Of a DNA stretch of 64,000 nucleotides, positions 16,892-25,857 are shown piece by piece; position 1 is the first letter of the stretch, and each line of letters begins with the position of its first letter. The DNA comes from Parvularcula oceani (lineage in GTDB: Bacteria; Pseudomonadota; Alphaproteobacteria; Caulobacterales; Parvularculaceae), in the NCBI RefSeq assembly GCF_000733125.1, contig NZ_JPHU01000001.1, positions 248,001 through 312,000 on the forward strand, in the 5' to 3' direction. A program made the position numbers and the translations under genes. The notes below the pieces were generated by a model. That model ran no database searches. It saw only the letters and a list, made by a program, of their open reading frames with translations, and was not told the origin of the DNA.

Positions 16892-19800
16892 ATGACCAAG
16901 CGCCCTGCCGACCTGACGAGGACGGTGCTGCTCGCCAGCGTATCTTCCGTTGTCCTTGCTGCATCCGCCAACGCCTATGCGCAGGAAAATGTTCCGGACA
17001 CGCAATCGGCGGAAGACGACGCCGAAGCGCTTCGCGACAACGCCGCGGTCGAGCGGGAAACCGATCCGGTCGGCGACACGATCATCGTGACCGGCGTGCG
17101 CGCCTCCCTCGAGCGCGCGATGGACGTGAAGCGGAACGCGAACGGCGTCGTCGACGCGATCAGCGCCGAGGATATCGGCAAGTTCCCGGACACGAACCTC
17201 GCTGAATCGCTGCAGCGGATCACCGGCGTCTCGATCGACCGCGTGAACGGCGAAGGCTCCGGCATCACGGTTCGCGGCTTCGGCCCCGGCTTCAACCTGA
17301 TCACGCTGAACGGGCGCACGCTTCCGACCGCAGAGGTCGGGGCGGTGGGCGCGCGGGGCAACTTCGCCTCCGGCGGCTCGCGCAGCTTCGACTTCTCGAA
17401 CCTCGCCTCCGAAGGCGTCAGCGGCCTCGAGGTCTACAAGACCGGCCAGTCGGTCCTGCCCTCGGGCGGGCTCGGCGCGACGGTGAACATCCTCACCCGC
17501 AAGCCGATCGATACGGACGGCTTCGACGCATCGCTCCAGGCCAAGGCCATGCACGACACGAGCGTCGACATGGGCAATGACGTGACGCCGGAGCTGTCCG
17601 GCCTCGTCAGCTGGGCCGATTACGAAAACCGCTTCGGCGTCGGGCTGTTCGGCTCCTACTCCAAGCGGGATTCGGGCGCGCCGACACAGCAGATCAACGA
17701 CTGGATCATTTCCCGCTCCGAGGACGGATCGATCGCCGACAGCTACACGCGCGGCGACGGCTCGACGACCATCGAGAATCCGCCCGCCGCAGGCCAGCTC
17801 TACGGCATCGCGCAGGACAGCCGCTACGATTTCTCCGACATCGAGCGCGAGCGCTTCAACGGCCAGGCCGTGCTGCAATTCCGTCCGGTCGACACCCTGA
17901 CCATGACGGCCGACTACACCTACGCGCAGAACAAGACCTCCGAGCTGCGCTACGAGCAGACGAACTGGTTCGCGACGCCGCTGGACCAGATCATCTTCAA
18001 CAATGACGGCCCCGTCGCGACGGCGGTCTTCATGCAGGAGAACAATAACGGCTCGAAGGATATCGGTTTCGAGCAGACCAACCGCGCCACCAAGGACGTT
18101 CTGCAGTCGATCGGCTTCAACGCGGAGTGGGAAGTCAACGACGCGATGTCGGTCATCTTCGACGCGCATCACTCCGATGCGGAATCGGGAGGCGACAACC
18201 CCCTCGGCCACACGGCGACCTTCGTCACCTTCGGCGCGCCGGTCATTCTCCAGCACTCGGTGGATTACCGCTCCGGCTATCCGATCCAGAGCTACACGAT
18301 CGACGACAGCGTCCGCGGCAACGGGAACGGCGTCCTCGATGTCGGCGACCTTGGCTCCCAGGTGGCGCGCGCGAACATCTCCAAGAACGACTCCGAGGTG
18401 GACGAGATCGATCTGCGCTTCCTGTGGGAAGCCGACCGGAGCAAGCTCACCGCCGGCGTGAACTATCGCAATACCGACGTCCTGGTCACGCAGACCACGA
18501 CCCAGCAGGACCTCGGCAGCTGGGGCATCAGCAATCCCGGCGACATCGAGCAGATCGCGCCCGGCCTCGTCGAGAACTACTGCCTCGAATGCCTCTATGA
18601 CGACCTTCCGGTCGGACAGGCCGACAACGCCTTCCGCGCGGATGCGGCCGAACTCTTCGGGCCGCTGACGGACTTCTATGCGGCGCAAGGAAATACGATC
18701 ACCGTTTCGCCGAGCCGCAATGCGGTCTCCGAGGAAATCTTCTCTCTGTTCGCCCAGTTCGAGGCGGAGAGCGAGTTCCTCGGCAAGCGTGCACGGATCA
18801 ATGCCGGCCTGCGCTATGAGGACACGACCGTCGACGCGGCGACCGATCAATCGGTGCCGTCGGCCATTCTCTGGACGGCCGACAACGACTTCCTCGTCCA
18901 GCAGAGCGGCGAGATCCAGACCGTCACGGGCGAAGGGTCCTACGACTATATCCTGCCGAACGCGGACTTCCGCCTGAACCTGACCGACGACCTCGTCGCC
19001 CGGGCCTCGTGGAGCAAGACGCTCGGCCGCGTGCCTTACGGCAACCTCTTCGCATCGACGACGGCCGCCGCGCCGAACCGTCCGACGGTGCTCGGCGGCC
19101 AAGTGACCGGTTCCTCGCAGAACCCGGCCCTCCTGCCCTACGAGTCCGACAACCTCGATCTCGCGGTCGAATGGTATTACGACGAAGCCAGCTATGCCTC
19201 CGTCACCTATTTCGACAAGCGGGTGAGCAACTTCCTCGGCACGGGTGTCGTTGACCGGAACCTGTTCGGCCTGCGCGACCAGACGGCGGGTGCTCCGGGC
19301 ACGCGCTCCGGCGATGCGCTGGACATCATCGACGATCTCGGCATCGACCAGTCCGAAGCGAACCTGTTCACGCTGGTCGCGCTGATCGATGCGAATAACG
19401 GCGATGTCTCCGCCGCGCGCGCCGAGTTCGAGGCCAATCTCGAGGACGGCGCCCTGCCGCAATCCTATGTCGACCAGATCCTGGCCGATTACGATGTGCT
19501 GCCGAATGCGGACGATCCGCTCCTGACCTTCGCCGTCGAACAGCCGGTCAACCTCCAGACCGGCAACATCAATGGCTGGGAATTCGCGATCCAGCACTTC
19601 TTCGGCGATACCGGCTTCGGCATCCAGGCGAACTACACGATCGTCGACGGCGACGTGCCTCTCGATCCCGCCGCGGATCCGAGCGAGAACCAGTTCGCGC
19701 TGACCGGCCTGTCGGATACGGCCAACGTGGTCGGGATCTACGAGAACGAAAAGGTCTCCGTCCGCCTCGCCTATAACTGGCGCGACGAATTCCTGCTGGC

Positions 19801-20020
19801 CGCCAACCAGACCGGCGACCGCTCGGGCGTCTATGTCGAGGCCTATGAGCAGCTCGACCTCAGCGCGAGCTACAACTTCACCGACCAGCTCGCGGTCACC
19901 TTCGAGGGCATCAACCTCACCGGCGAGGACCAGCGCCAGTACCACCGCGTGCCGGAACAGGTCTATTTCGCCTACGAACTGTCGCCGCGCTACGCGCTCG
20001 GCCTTCGCTACTCCTGGTAG
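16892..20020 (+). CDS. TonB-dependent receptor (Xanthomonas/Caulobacter type)
   Basis: A 1042-residue outer-membrane receptor. It has a signal peptide ending ANAYA, then the TonB-box-like DTIIVTGVRAS (about residues 61-71). The plug domain contains SAEDIGKFPDTNLAES, the hallmark of the Xanth/Caul TonB subfamily, and TVRGFGPGFNLITLNGR. A long 22-strand beta-barrel follows, and the protein ends in the aromatic YALGLRYSW expected for barrel insertion. It imports a large substrate, probably a carbohydrate or related nutrient, using ExbB/TonB energy. The SapC, cupin and halogenase genes that follow are the usual companions of this subfamily. Confidence 0.93.
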   Translation: MTKRPADLTRTVLLASVSSVVLAASANAYAQENVPDTQSAEDDAEALRDNAAVERETDPVGDTIIVTGVRASLERAMDVKRNANGVVDAISAEDIGKFPDTNLAESLQRITGVSIDRVNGEGSGITVRGFGPGFNLITLNGRTLPTAEVGAVGARGNFASGGSRSFDFSNLASEGVSGLEVYKTGQSVLPSGGLGATVNILTRKPIDTDGFDASLQAKAMHDTSVDMGNDVTPELSGLVSWADYENRFGVGLFGSYSKRDSGAPTQQINDWIISRSEDGSIADSYTRGDGSTTIENPPAAGQLYGIAQDSRYDFSDIERERFNGQAVLQFRPVDTLTMTADYTYAQNKTSELRYEQTNWFATPLDQIIFNNDGPVATAVFMQENNNGSKDIGFEQTNRATKDVLQSIGFNAEWEVNDAMSVIFDAHHSDAESGGDNPLGHTATFVTFGAPVILQHSVDYRSGYPIQSYTIDDSVRGNGNGVLDVGDLGSQVARANISKNDSEVDEIDLRFLWEADRSKLTAGVNYRNTDVLVTQTTTQQDLGSWGISNPGDIEQIAPGLVENYCLECLYDDLPVGQADNAFRADAAELFGPLTDFYAAQGNTITVSPSRNAVSEEIFSLFAQFEAESEFLGKRARINAGLRYEDTTVDAATDQSVPSAILWTADNDFLVQQSGEIQTVTGEGSYDYILPNADFRLNLTDDLVARASWSKTLGRVPYGNLFASTTAAAPNRPTVLGGQVTGSSQNPALLPYESDNLDLAVEWYYDEASYASVTYFDKRVSNFLGTGVVDRNLFGLRDQTAGAPGTRSGDALDIIDDLGIDQSEANLFTLVALIDANNGDVSAARAEFEANLEDGALPQSYVDQILADYDVLPNADDPLLTFAVEQPVNLQTGNINGWEFAIQHFFGDTGFGIQANYTIVDGDVPLDPAADPSENQFALTGLSDTANVVGIYENEKVSVRLAYNWRDEFLLAANQTGDRSGVYVEAYEQLDLSASYNFTDQLAVTFEGINLTGEDQRQYHRVPEQVYFAYELSPRYALGLRYSW

Positions 20021-20049
20021 GTCCGGCGGCAATGCCGCGGACCATCGAA

Positions 20050-20082
20050 CGAAGGGGCTGCCCGAGCCGGGCGGCCCCTTCG
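20050..20082 (+). other. intercistronic hairpin between receptor and sapC
   Basis: CGAAGGGGC pairs with GCCCCTTCG, with a second inner GCCC/GGGC stem. No T-run follows, so it is more likely an RNA-stabilising or attenuating hairpin than a full terminator. Confidence 0.55.
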
Positions 20083-20141
20083 GCAACTCAACAAGCCGCT
20101 TGAGCAGGAGGCGCGGTTCCGCCACCCTGCCCTCAAGAGCC

Positions 20142-20876
20142 ATGGGAGGATGCACCATCTCCGAGACCGTGCTGCTCCGTGATGACCTGCATCACGACCT
20201 GAAAGTCAGCGCCGCGCATGGCGCCGAGTTCGGCGACGCCGTGAACGTGATGCGGCTGTTCCCGACCGAATTTGTCGAGGCGCAGCGGCATTTCCCGATC
20301 CTGTTCCAGCGCGATGCGAAGGAGGGATGGATGGCCATAGCCCTTCTCGGCTTCGCCAGGGGCGAGAACCTCTTTCTCGACAACGGCGCGTGGACGTCCG
20401 ACTACGTTCCCGCCATCCAGCGCCGCGGCCCCTTCGCCATCGGCCTGCAAAGGGATGAGGGCGGGACGGCCGAGCCGACCCTGCGCATCGACATGAACGA
20501 TCCCCGGGTCGGGGCGTCCGACGGCTATCCCCTCTTCCTCGAGAATGGCGGCAACGCGCCCTATCTCGACTATGTCTCCGCGGCGCTTCGCACGGTCCAT
20601 GAGGGACTGGCGCTGACAGGACCGATGTTCGCGGCCTTCGAAGAGGCCGGAATTCTGGAGCCGGTCACGCTCGAAATCGCGCTGTCGGACGAGACCGAAT
20701 ACAAGGCGCACGACTTCCATGCGATCGGCACCGAGCACCTCAACGCGCTCGGCGCCGATGCGCTGGACCGGCTTCACCGCAAAGGCTTCCTGGCGCTCGC
20801 CTTCGCCGGCGCGATGTCGCTGTCCAATGTGAACCGGCTGATCGAGCGTTGGCGGAAGCGCAATCCGGCGGCCTGA
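20142..20876 (+). CDS. SapC family protein
   Basis: About 244 residues matching the SapC family, recognised by the conserved N-terminal pattern VNVMRLFPTEFVEAQRHFPI, the central LGFARGENLF and the C-terminal MSLSNVNRLIERW. The biochemical function is not established; the family was named from Campylobacter S-layer protein work but in this lineage accompanies TonB receptors and tryptophan-halogenase proteins. The ATG at 20142 is the best candidate but has no strong ribosome site, so the first ten residues are uncertain. The next gene starts 12 bases later. Confidence 0.8.
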   Translation: MGGCTISETVLLRDDLHHDLKVSAAHGAEFGDAVNVMRLFPTEFVEAQRHFPILFQRDAKEGWMAIALLGFARGENLFLDNGAWTSDYVPAIQRRGPFAIGLQRDEGGTAEPTLRIDMNDPRVGASDGYPLFLENGGNAPYLDYVSAALRTVHEGLALTGPMFAAFEEAGILEPVTLEIALSDETEYKAHDFHAIGTEHLNALGADALDRLHRKGFLALAFAGAMSLSNVNRLIERWRKRNPAA

Positions 20877-20887
20877 GGGGAAGCGCC

Positions 20888-21919
20888 ATGTCCGCTGTCC
20901 AGCGACGGACCAGAGAACTCCAAGGCATAGAGCCCGGCGCGATTCCCTATGACGAGCTGATCGATGCGGGCTCTCCCGTCATCCTGCGCGGCCTTGTCTC
21001 GGACTGGCCGTCGGTCCGGGCGGGATTGCGGTCGGACCGTGCGCTCATGGATTATCTGCGCGGGTTCGATGCGGGGCGGCCGGTCGTCACCTATACGGCG
21101 GAGGCGGAAGCGCGCGGCCGCTTCTTCTATGACGAGACGATGACGCGGCTGAACTTCTCGGCGGCGCGGCGGCCGCTCGATGCGGTGCTCCACGATATCG
21201 AAGCCGCAGGCGGCCGTCAGGACGAGCCCTGCCACTATGTCGGCTCCACCGATCTGCAGGCCTTCCTTCCCGGCTTCGCCGAAGAGAACGCGCTGCCCCT
21301 CGGCCACCCGACATTCGCGCATGCAGCGCCGCTGCAGAGCATCTGGTTCGGCAACCGGACGATCGCGACGGCCCATTTCGACATGTCGAACAACATCGCC
21401 TGCTGCGTCGCGGGCCGCCGGCGCTTCACGCTGTTCCCGCCGGACCAGGCCGGCAATCTCTATCCTGGGCCGCTTGAGCCGACGCCGGGCGGACAGGTCG
21501 TCAGCATGGTCGATTTCGCGAATCCCGACCTCGAGCGCTTTCCGCGCTTCGCCGATGCCCGGGCCGCAGGCGAAATCGCCGAACTCGGGCCAGGGGACGC
21601 CCTCCTCTATCCGGCGCTGTGGTGGCACCATGTCGAGGGGCTCGAGCCCTTCAACGTGCTGGTCAACACGTGGTGGAACCGCGTTCCCGCTCATGTCGAT
21701 ACGCCGTGGACGACCCTCCTCCACGGCCTCCTCAGCCTGCGCAGCCGTCCGCAGGCGGAGCGGGAGGCCTGGCGCGCTTTGTTCGACCACTATGTCTTCG
21801 GGCCGCCCGAGGCCGCCGCCGAGCACCTGCCGCCGCCAGCGCGGGGACCGCTCGGCGAGCTCGATCCCGCGACGGCCCGGGCGCTTCGCCGCATGATCCT
21901 GAACAAGCTGAACCGGTAA
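20888..21919 (+). CDS. cupin-like (JmjC/cupin-8) Fe(II) oxygenase-type protein
   Basis: 343 residues of the cupin-8 family, related to FIH-type 2-oxoglutarate dioxygenases. The iron facial triad is visible as H-x-D in TAHFDMSNN and a distal His in YPALWWHHVEGL. The N-terminal SPVILRGLVSDWP is the typical opening of the family. It probably hydroxylates a protein or small molecule in the pathway served by the neighbouring receptor. The ATG at 20888 follows GGGGAAG; the upstream in-frame ATG would overlap sapC and is less likely. Substrate unknown. Confidence 0.83.
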   Translation: MSAVQRRTRELQGIEPGAIPYDELIDAGSPVILRGLVSDWPSVRAGLRSDRALMDYLRGFDAGRPVVTYTAEAEARGRFFYDETMTRLNFSAARRPLDAVLHDIEAAGGRQDEPCHYVGSTDLQAFLPGFAEENALPLGHPTFAHAAPLQSIWFGNRTIATAHFDMSNNIACCVAGRRRFTLFPPDQAGNLYPGPLEPTPGGQVVSMVDFANPDLERFPRFADARAAGEIAELGPGDALLYPALWWHHVEGLEPFNVLVNTWWNRVPAHVDTPWTTLLHGLLSLRSRPQAEREAWRALFDHYVFGPPEAAAEHLPPPARGPLGELDPATARALRRMILNKLNR

Positions 21920-21929
21920 GGCGGTCGCC

Positions 21930-23414
21930 ATGAACTCACAGGTGCGCAGAGTCGTCATCGCGGGCGGCGGGACCAGCGGCTGGATCACGGCCGCGGCGCT
22001 CGCAAAACAGCTCGGTCCGCTCCTCGACATCACGCTCGTCGAATCGGAGACGATCGGCACGATCGGCGTGGGCGAGGCGACGATTCCCACCCAGCGGACC
22101 TTCCACCAGCTGATCGGCCTCGACGAGGCCGAATTCATGCGGGCGACGCAGGCAACGTTCAAGCTCGGCATCGCCTTCGAGAACTGGGCGCGGGAGGGCG
22201 ATCGCTACATCCACTCCTTCGGCGCCATCGGCCGCTCGCCCTGGATGACGCATTTCCTCGCGGTCTGGCTGGAGGCGCGCGCGCGCGGCATGGGCCGCGG
22301 CCTCGATGCCTATTGCGCCGAGCTTCTCGCGGCCGAGGCCGGGCTCTTCTCGACCGAGGGCAAGCCGCCCCTCAATTACGCCTACCATCTCGATGCCACG
22401 GCCTATGCGGCCCATCTGCGCGCGCTCAGCGAAGCGGCGGGCGTCCGGCGACGCGAAGGCCTGATCGAGACTGTCGAGAGGGACCCGGGCACAGGAGACA
22501 TCTCGGCCCTGCTGCTGGATGACGGAGAGCGGGTCGAGGGCGATCTCTTCATCGACTGCACCGGCTTCAGGGCCCTGCTGATCGAGGACGCGCTCGGCGC
22601 GGGTTTCGAGGATTGGGGGCACTGGCTGCCGACGGACCGCGCGATCGCGATGCAGACGAGCGCGACGGGCGACCCGCTGCCTTACACCAGAGCCATCGCC
22701 CATGATGCGGGCTGGCGGTGGCGCATTCCGCTGCAGCGTCGGGTCGGCAATGGAATCGTCTACAGCAGCGACGATCTCTCCGATGACGAGGCGGAGCGGC
22801 GCCTACGCGAGGCCGTCGAGGGGGACCCGCTCACCGAGCCGAGGCGCATACGCTATGCGACGGGACGGCGGCGGGCGGTCTGGGCGCAGAACTGCATCGC
22901 GCTCGGCCTTTCGAGCGGTTTCGTGGAGCCGCTGGAATCCACCAGCATCCACCTCGTCCAGATCGCCGTGACCCGCCTGATCAAGCTCTTTCCCTTTGGC
23001 GGGATCACGCCGGCGATCAGGGCGCGATACAACGACATGGCGCGGGTCGAGCTCGAGCGCATCCGGGACTTCATCATCCTGCATTACAAGCTGACCGAAC
23101 GGGACGATTCCTCCTTCTGGCGGGACCGGCGCGACATGGACGTGCCGGACAGCCTGAAAGAGCGCATCGCGCTCTTCCGGGAGCATGGCCACGCCTATCA
23201 GGGGCCCGAAGACCTGTTCCAGCCCGATTCCTGGATCCAGGTCATGCTGGGCCAGCGGCTCGAACCGGAAAGCCGTCACCGCATCGGCGGCATGATGAGC
23301 GACGCTCAGCTTCGCGGCGTCCTTGACGGCCTCGAGCGTCGCGCAGCGGCCGCCATCGGCGGCCTTCCCACCCATGCGGCGTTCCTGGACCGCTATTGCA
23401 GGGCCGCCAGCTAG
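21930..23414 (+). CDS. tryptophan-halogenase-family flavoprotein
   Basis: 494 residues with the FAD-binding GGGTSGW (12-18) and the two features that define flavin-dependent halogenases: Lys78 in TFKLGIAFENW, aligned with the catalytic lysine of PrnA, and the W-x-W-x-I-P motif as WRWRIP (262-267). The active-site glutamate is in FVEPLEST (Glu333/Glu336). The halide and FAD machinery is therefore present, but whether it halogenates tryptophan is unknown. Homologues in TonB-receptor loci form a distinct group whose substrate may be a glycan, peptide or other metabolite. It sits 10 bases after the cupin gene. Confidence 0.88.
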   Translation: MNSQVRRVVIAGGGTSGWITAAALAKQLGPLLDITLVESETIGTIGVGEATIPTQRTFHQLIGLDEAEFMRATQATFKLGIAFENWAREGDRYIHSFGAIGRSPWMTHFLAVWLEARARGMGRGLDAYCAELLAAEAGLFSTEGKPPLNYAYHLDATAYAAHLRALSEAAGVRRREGLIETVERDPGTGDISALLLDDGERVEGDLFIDCTGFRALLIEDALGAGFEDWGHWLPTDRAIAMQTSATGDPLPYTRAIAHDAGWRWRIPLQRRVGNGIVYSSDDLSDDEAERRLREAVEGDPLTEPRRIRYATGRRRAVWAQNCIALGLSSGFVEPLESTSIHLVQIAVTRLIKLFPFGGITPAIRARYNDMARVELERIRDFIILHYKLTERDDSSFWRDRRDMDVPDSLKERIALFREHGHAYQGPEDLFQPDSWIQVMLGQRLEPESRHRIGGMMSDAQLRGVLDGLERRAAAAIGGLPTHAAFLDRYCRAAS

Positions 23415-23515
23415 GACGGAAAGCAGGCCGCAAGACCTCCGGTTCGACCACCAGCGCCGGACGTGCTATCCGGTCGGGGCCTGGCCACGACGGAACCGTC
23501 CGAGACGTCTCACTC

Positions 23516-24994
23516 GTGATCACCTTGCTTGCAGCCGCACCGCTTCTCTTCGTGCTCGTCGCCATGACGGCGCTGCGCTGGTCGGCTGCGCTGGCCGGCG
23601 CCGTCGGGCTCGGCCTCGCTCTCCTGCTCGCCGCCACCGCCTTCGACATCGCGCCAGGGGGCGCCCTGCCCGTCCCAGCGGCACTCGCAGGGATCCTGGC
23701 GGAGGCGACGCATGCGACGGCGACGATCCTGTGGATCATCCTGCCGGCGCTCACCCTCTACGAGTACCAGCAGCGCTCGGGCGCGCTCGAACGCTTCCGG
23801 ACGGCGCTGTCGGGGGCCAGTGGCGAGCGGACGGTCCAGGCTCTTCTCATCGCGTTCTTCTTCGGCCTGTTCATGGAGGGCGCTGCCGGATTCGGCACGC
23901 CGGTCGCGCTCGCCGCGCCCCTACTCGTCGGGATCGGGTTCTCCGCGGTGCGGGCGGTGACGCTGGCGCTGGTCGGCCACGCCGCTGGCGTGTCCTTCGG
24001 CGCTGTCGGCACGCCCGTCCTCGCGCAGATCGAGATTTCCGCGCTGCCGCCGCTCGATCTTGCAGCGGCGACGGCCTTCCTCAACCTTCCGCTCGTCCTC
24101 TTCCTGCCCTTCGCTCTGGTCGTCCTGGCGGCCGGTCCGAAGATCGGGCGGCATGAGGCAGGCCTTGCTGGGCTGGCGGGGCTTGGCTTCGTTCTGCCCT
24201 ATATCGGCCTTGCGATGATTGCCGGGCCCGAGCTGCCGACCTTGGCGGGCGCGCTGATCGGATTGGTGCCGTTCGTGCTGATCGTCCGGCGGCGCCGGGG
24301 CATGATGCCGTTCGAGGCGAAGTCGCTTCTGCCCGATCTCCTGCCTTATCTTCTGCTGGTCGGGCTCGTGCTGGCGACCCGTCTCATTCCCGCCCTGCGC
24401 GAGGCGCTCGCCGGCCTCGTGCTGCGATGGGAGCTCTGCGGCGCATTCGGCGCCAGCTTCGCGCCGCTCTTCCACCCCGGCACGCTGCTCGTCCTCAGCG
24501 TCGCCGCGGGCGCGGTCGCAGCGCGGCGCCAGGCGCTCCTCGGCCCTTCGCTGCGCGCTGCGCTCGACCGGCTCACGACCGTCGGGCTCGCCCTTCTCGT
24601 CATGCTGACCCTGTCTCGGGTGATGGTGCATTCGGGCATGATCAGCGCGCTGGCCGAGACCGCCGCCGAGGCGGGCCCCGTCTGGCCGCTGCTCGCCGCG
24701 TCGGTCGGAACGATCGGAACCTTCGTGTCGGGATCGGCGACGGCCTCGAACATCCTCTTCACCGAATTCCAGATCTCGACCGCCGCTGCGCTCGGGCTCC
24801 CGCCGGTCGCCATGGCCGCCGCGCAAGGGGTCGGTGCGGGGATCGGCAATATCGTGGCGCCGCACAATATCATCGCAGGCTGCGCGACCGTCGACCTCGT
24901 CGGCAGCGAAGGCAGCATCATGCGGCGGACGGCACCCATCTGCGCCGTATGCCTGCTGGCCGCAGGCCTGGCCGTCTTCGCGGCGCTGGGCTGA
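23516..24994 (+). CDS. L-lactate permease (LctP) family transporter
   Basis: A membrane protein of about 492 residues with 12 or more hydrophobic segments and LctP/GlcA family features: GLFMEGAAGFGTPVA near the first third and the C-terminal SGSATASNILF followed by GVGAGIGNIVAPHNI. It imports lactate, glycolate or a similar hydroxy acid with protons. A GTG at 23516 directly precedes the first membrane helix and is the preferred start; an ATG at 23396 would overlap the halogenase gene and add a non-hydrophobic 40-residue leader. It may belong to the preceding operon. Confidence 0.85.
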   Translation: MITLLAAAPLLFVLVAMTALRWSAALAGAVGLGLALLLAATAFDIAPGGALPVPAALAGILAEATHATATILWIILPALTLYEYQQRSGALERFRTALSGASGERTVQALLIAFFFGLFMEGAAGFGTPVALAAPLLVGIGFSAVRAVTLALVGHAAGVSFGAVGTPVLAQIEISALPPLDLAAATAFLNLPLVLFLPFALVVLAAGPKIGRHEAGLAGLAGLGFVLPYIGLAMIAGPELPTLAGALIGLVPFVLIVRRRRGMMPFEAKSLLPDLLPYLLLVGLVLATRLIPALREALAGLVLRWELCGAFGASFAPLFHPGTLLVLSVAAGAVAARRQALLGPSLRAALDRLTTVGLALLVMLTLSRVMVHSGMISALAETAAEAGPVWPLLAASVGTIGTFVSGSATASNILFTEFQISTAAALGLPPVAMAAAQGVGAGIGNIVAPHNIIAGCATVDLVGSEGSIMRRTAPICAVCLLAAGLAVFAALG

Positions 24995-25091
24995 AGCGCG
25001 CGATCCGAGCGGAAGTCTGAGGTGGAGTGGCGGTGCAAGCAGTCCGCTCGAACTCTGATCTCCGCGTCTGCACGACTTCGCAAACAGGGAA

Positions 25092-25484
25092 TTATAGGGA
25101 ACAGCGCACGGATTCGCGCATGGTCTGCGGGAATGCCACGCTCCAGCCGAGCGAGACATTGCCGACCTGCAGCCCTTCGGGTGTCTCGATGCGCAGGCGC
25201 GATGTCGTGTAGGTCTCGGTGGCCGCCTCGCCGAAGCGCGTCTGCATGTGGAAGGCGAGAGCGGTCACCGCCTCGTCGCTCGACGGAAGGTGGCCAGCCT
25301 TCTCCGGCGGCAGCACCCACTCAGGTGCCGGCGCAATGTCGAAATCCTCCGCAGCGTCACCGTTGATGGTGACAAGTGCAGCAAGCACGCAGTGAGGGTG
25401 CTTTTTATGACTGTGGCCTGCTATGATGAAAAAGTTTTTTGGATCGGTTAACAATCTAGCATGACCATCTTTTGCAAGCAGCAT
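25092..25484 (-). CDS. orphan protein of mixed composition, unknown function
   Basis: 130 residues with no recognised family. The first 35 or so residues are encoded by AT-rich DNA, the rest by GC-rich DNA similar to the core genome, so the gene may be a chimera formed at the edge of the foreign patch. It has no membrane segment or signal. It is the last gene on the strand of the decayed RHS locus and could be an additional immunity gene or an unrelated remnant. The ribosome site is weak. Confidence 0.4.
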   Translation of the reverse strand: MLLAKDGHARLLTDPKNFFIIAGHSHKKHPHCVLAALVTINGDAAEDFDIAPAPEWVLPPEKAGHLPSSDEAVTALAFHMQTRFGEAATETYTTSRLRIETPEGLQVGNVSLGWSVAFPQTMRESVRCSL

Positions 25485-25539
25485 AGTCTACTCTAGCCTT
25501 GCGATTTGGTCTTGTTTGGAATTCCACCTAGGCCGCACA

Positions 25540-25857
25540 TTAGCAGATTACCGCTGCGATTATTCCCGCAAGCAACAATGGCGCCATAGATAGCAAGGCG
25601 ACGCAAGGCACAGATCTAAAAATGTAAATTCGTATCGTATGATTTGAAGATATGCTTCCGTACCCTTTCTTCTCTTTGTCTATAGTTTTTAACATCGATA
25701 CCAGGCCAATAAATACGGACGACCCCGCTACGAATATAATCGATTTCTCCAACACATAATCACTATCAAGAATTCCCAATAGGGTAATATTGAATGTGCT
25801 CATGAATAACATCATTGATGAAACTGCGTATACGAACACTGCTAATCTCAACACCAT
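25540..25857 (-). CDS. small membrane protein, probable immunity partner of the RHS toxin tip
   Basis: Up to 105 residues with three predicted membrane helices: the N-terminal LAVFVYAVSSMMLF region, FVAGSSVFIGLVSML, and the C-terminal ALLSMAPLLLAGIIAAVI. It is encoded in strongly AT-rich DNA. Its start overlaps the end of the preceding RHS C-terminal frame by up to 92 bases; internal ATGs at 25815 and 25803 would shorten the overlap. Small membrane proteins directly after an RHS or CDI toxin tip are usually immunity proteins, which is the basis of this call; no sequence family is recognised. Confidence 0.45.
   Translation of the reverse strand: MVLRLAVFVYAVSSMMLFMSTFNITLLGILDSDYVLEKSIIFVAGSSVFIGLVSMLKTIDKEKKGYGSISSNHTIRIYIFRSVPCVALLSMAPLLLAGIIAAVIC

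Noticed and set aside
16871-20158. A 1095-codon open frame antisense to the TonB receptor
   Set aside because: Its amino-acid text lacks any family pattern and mirrors the codon bias of the receptor, which is clearly real with signal peptide, plug and barrel end.
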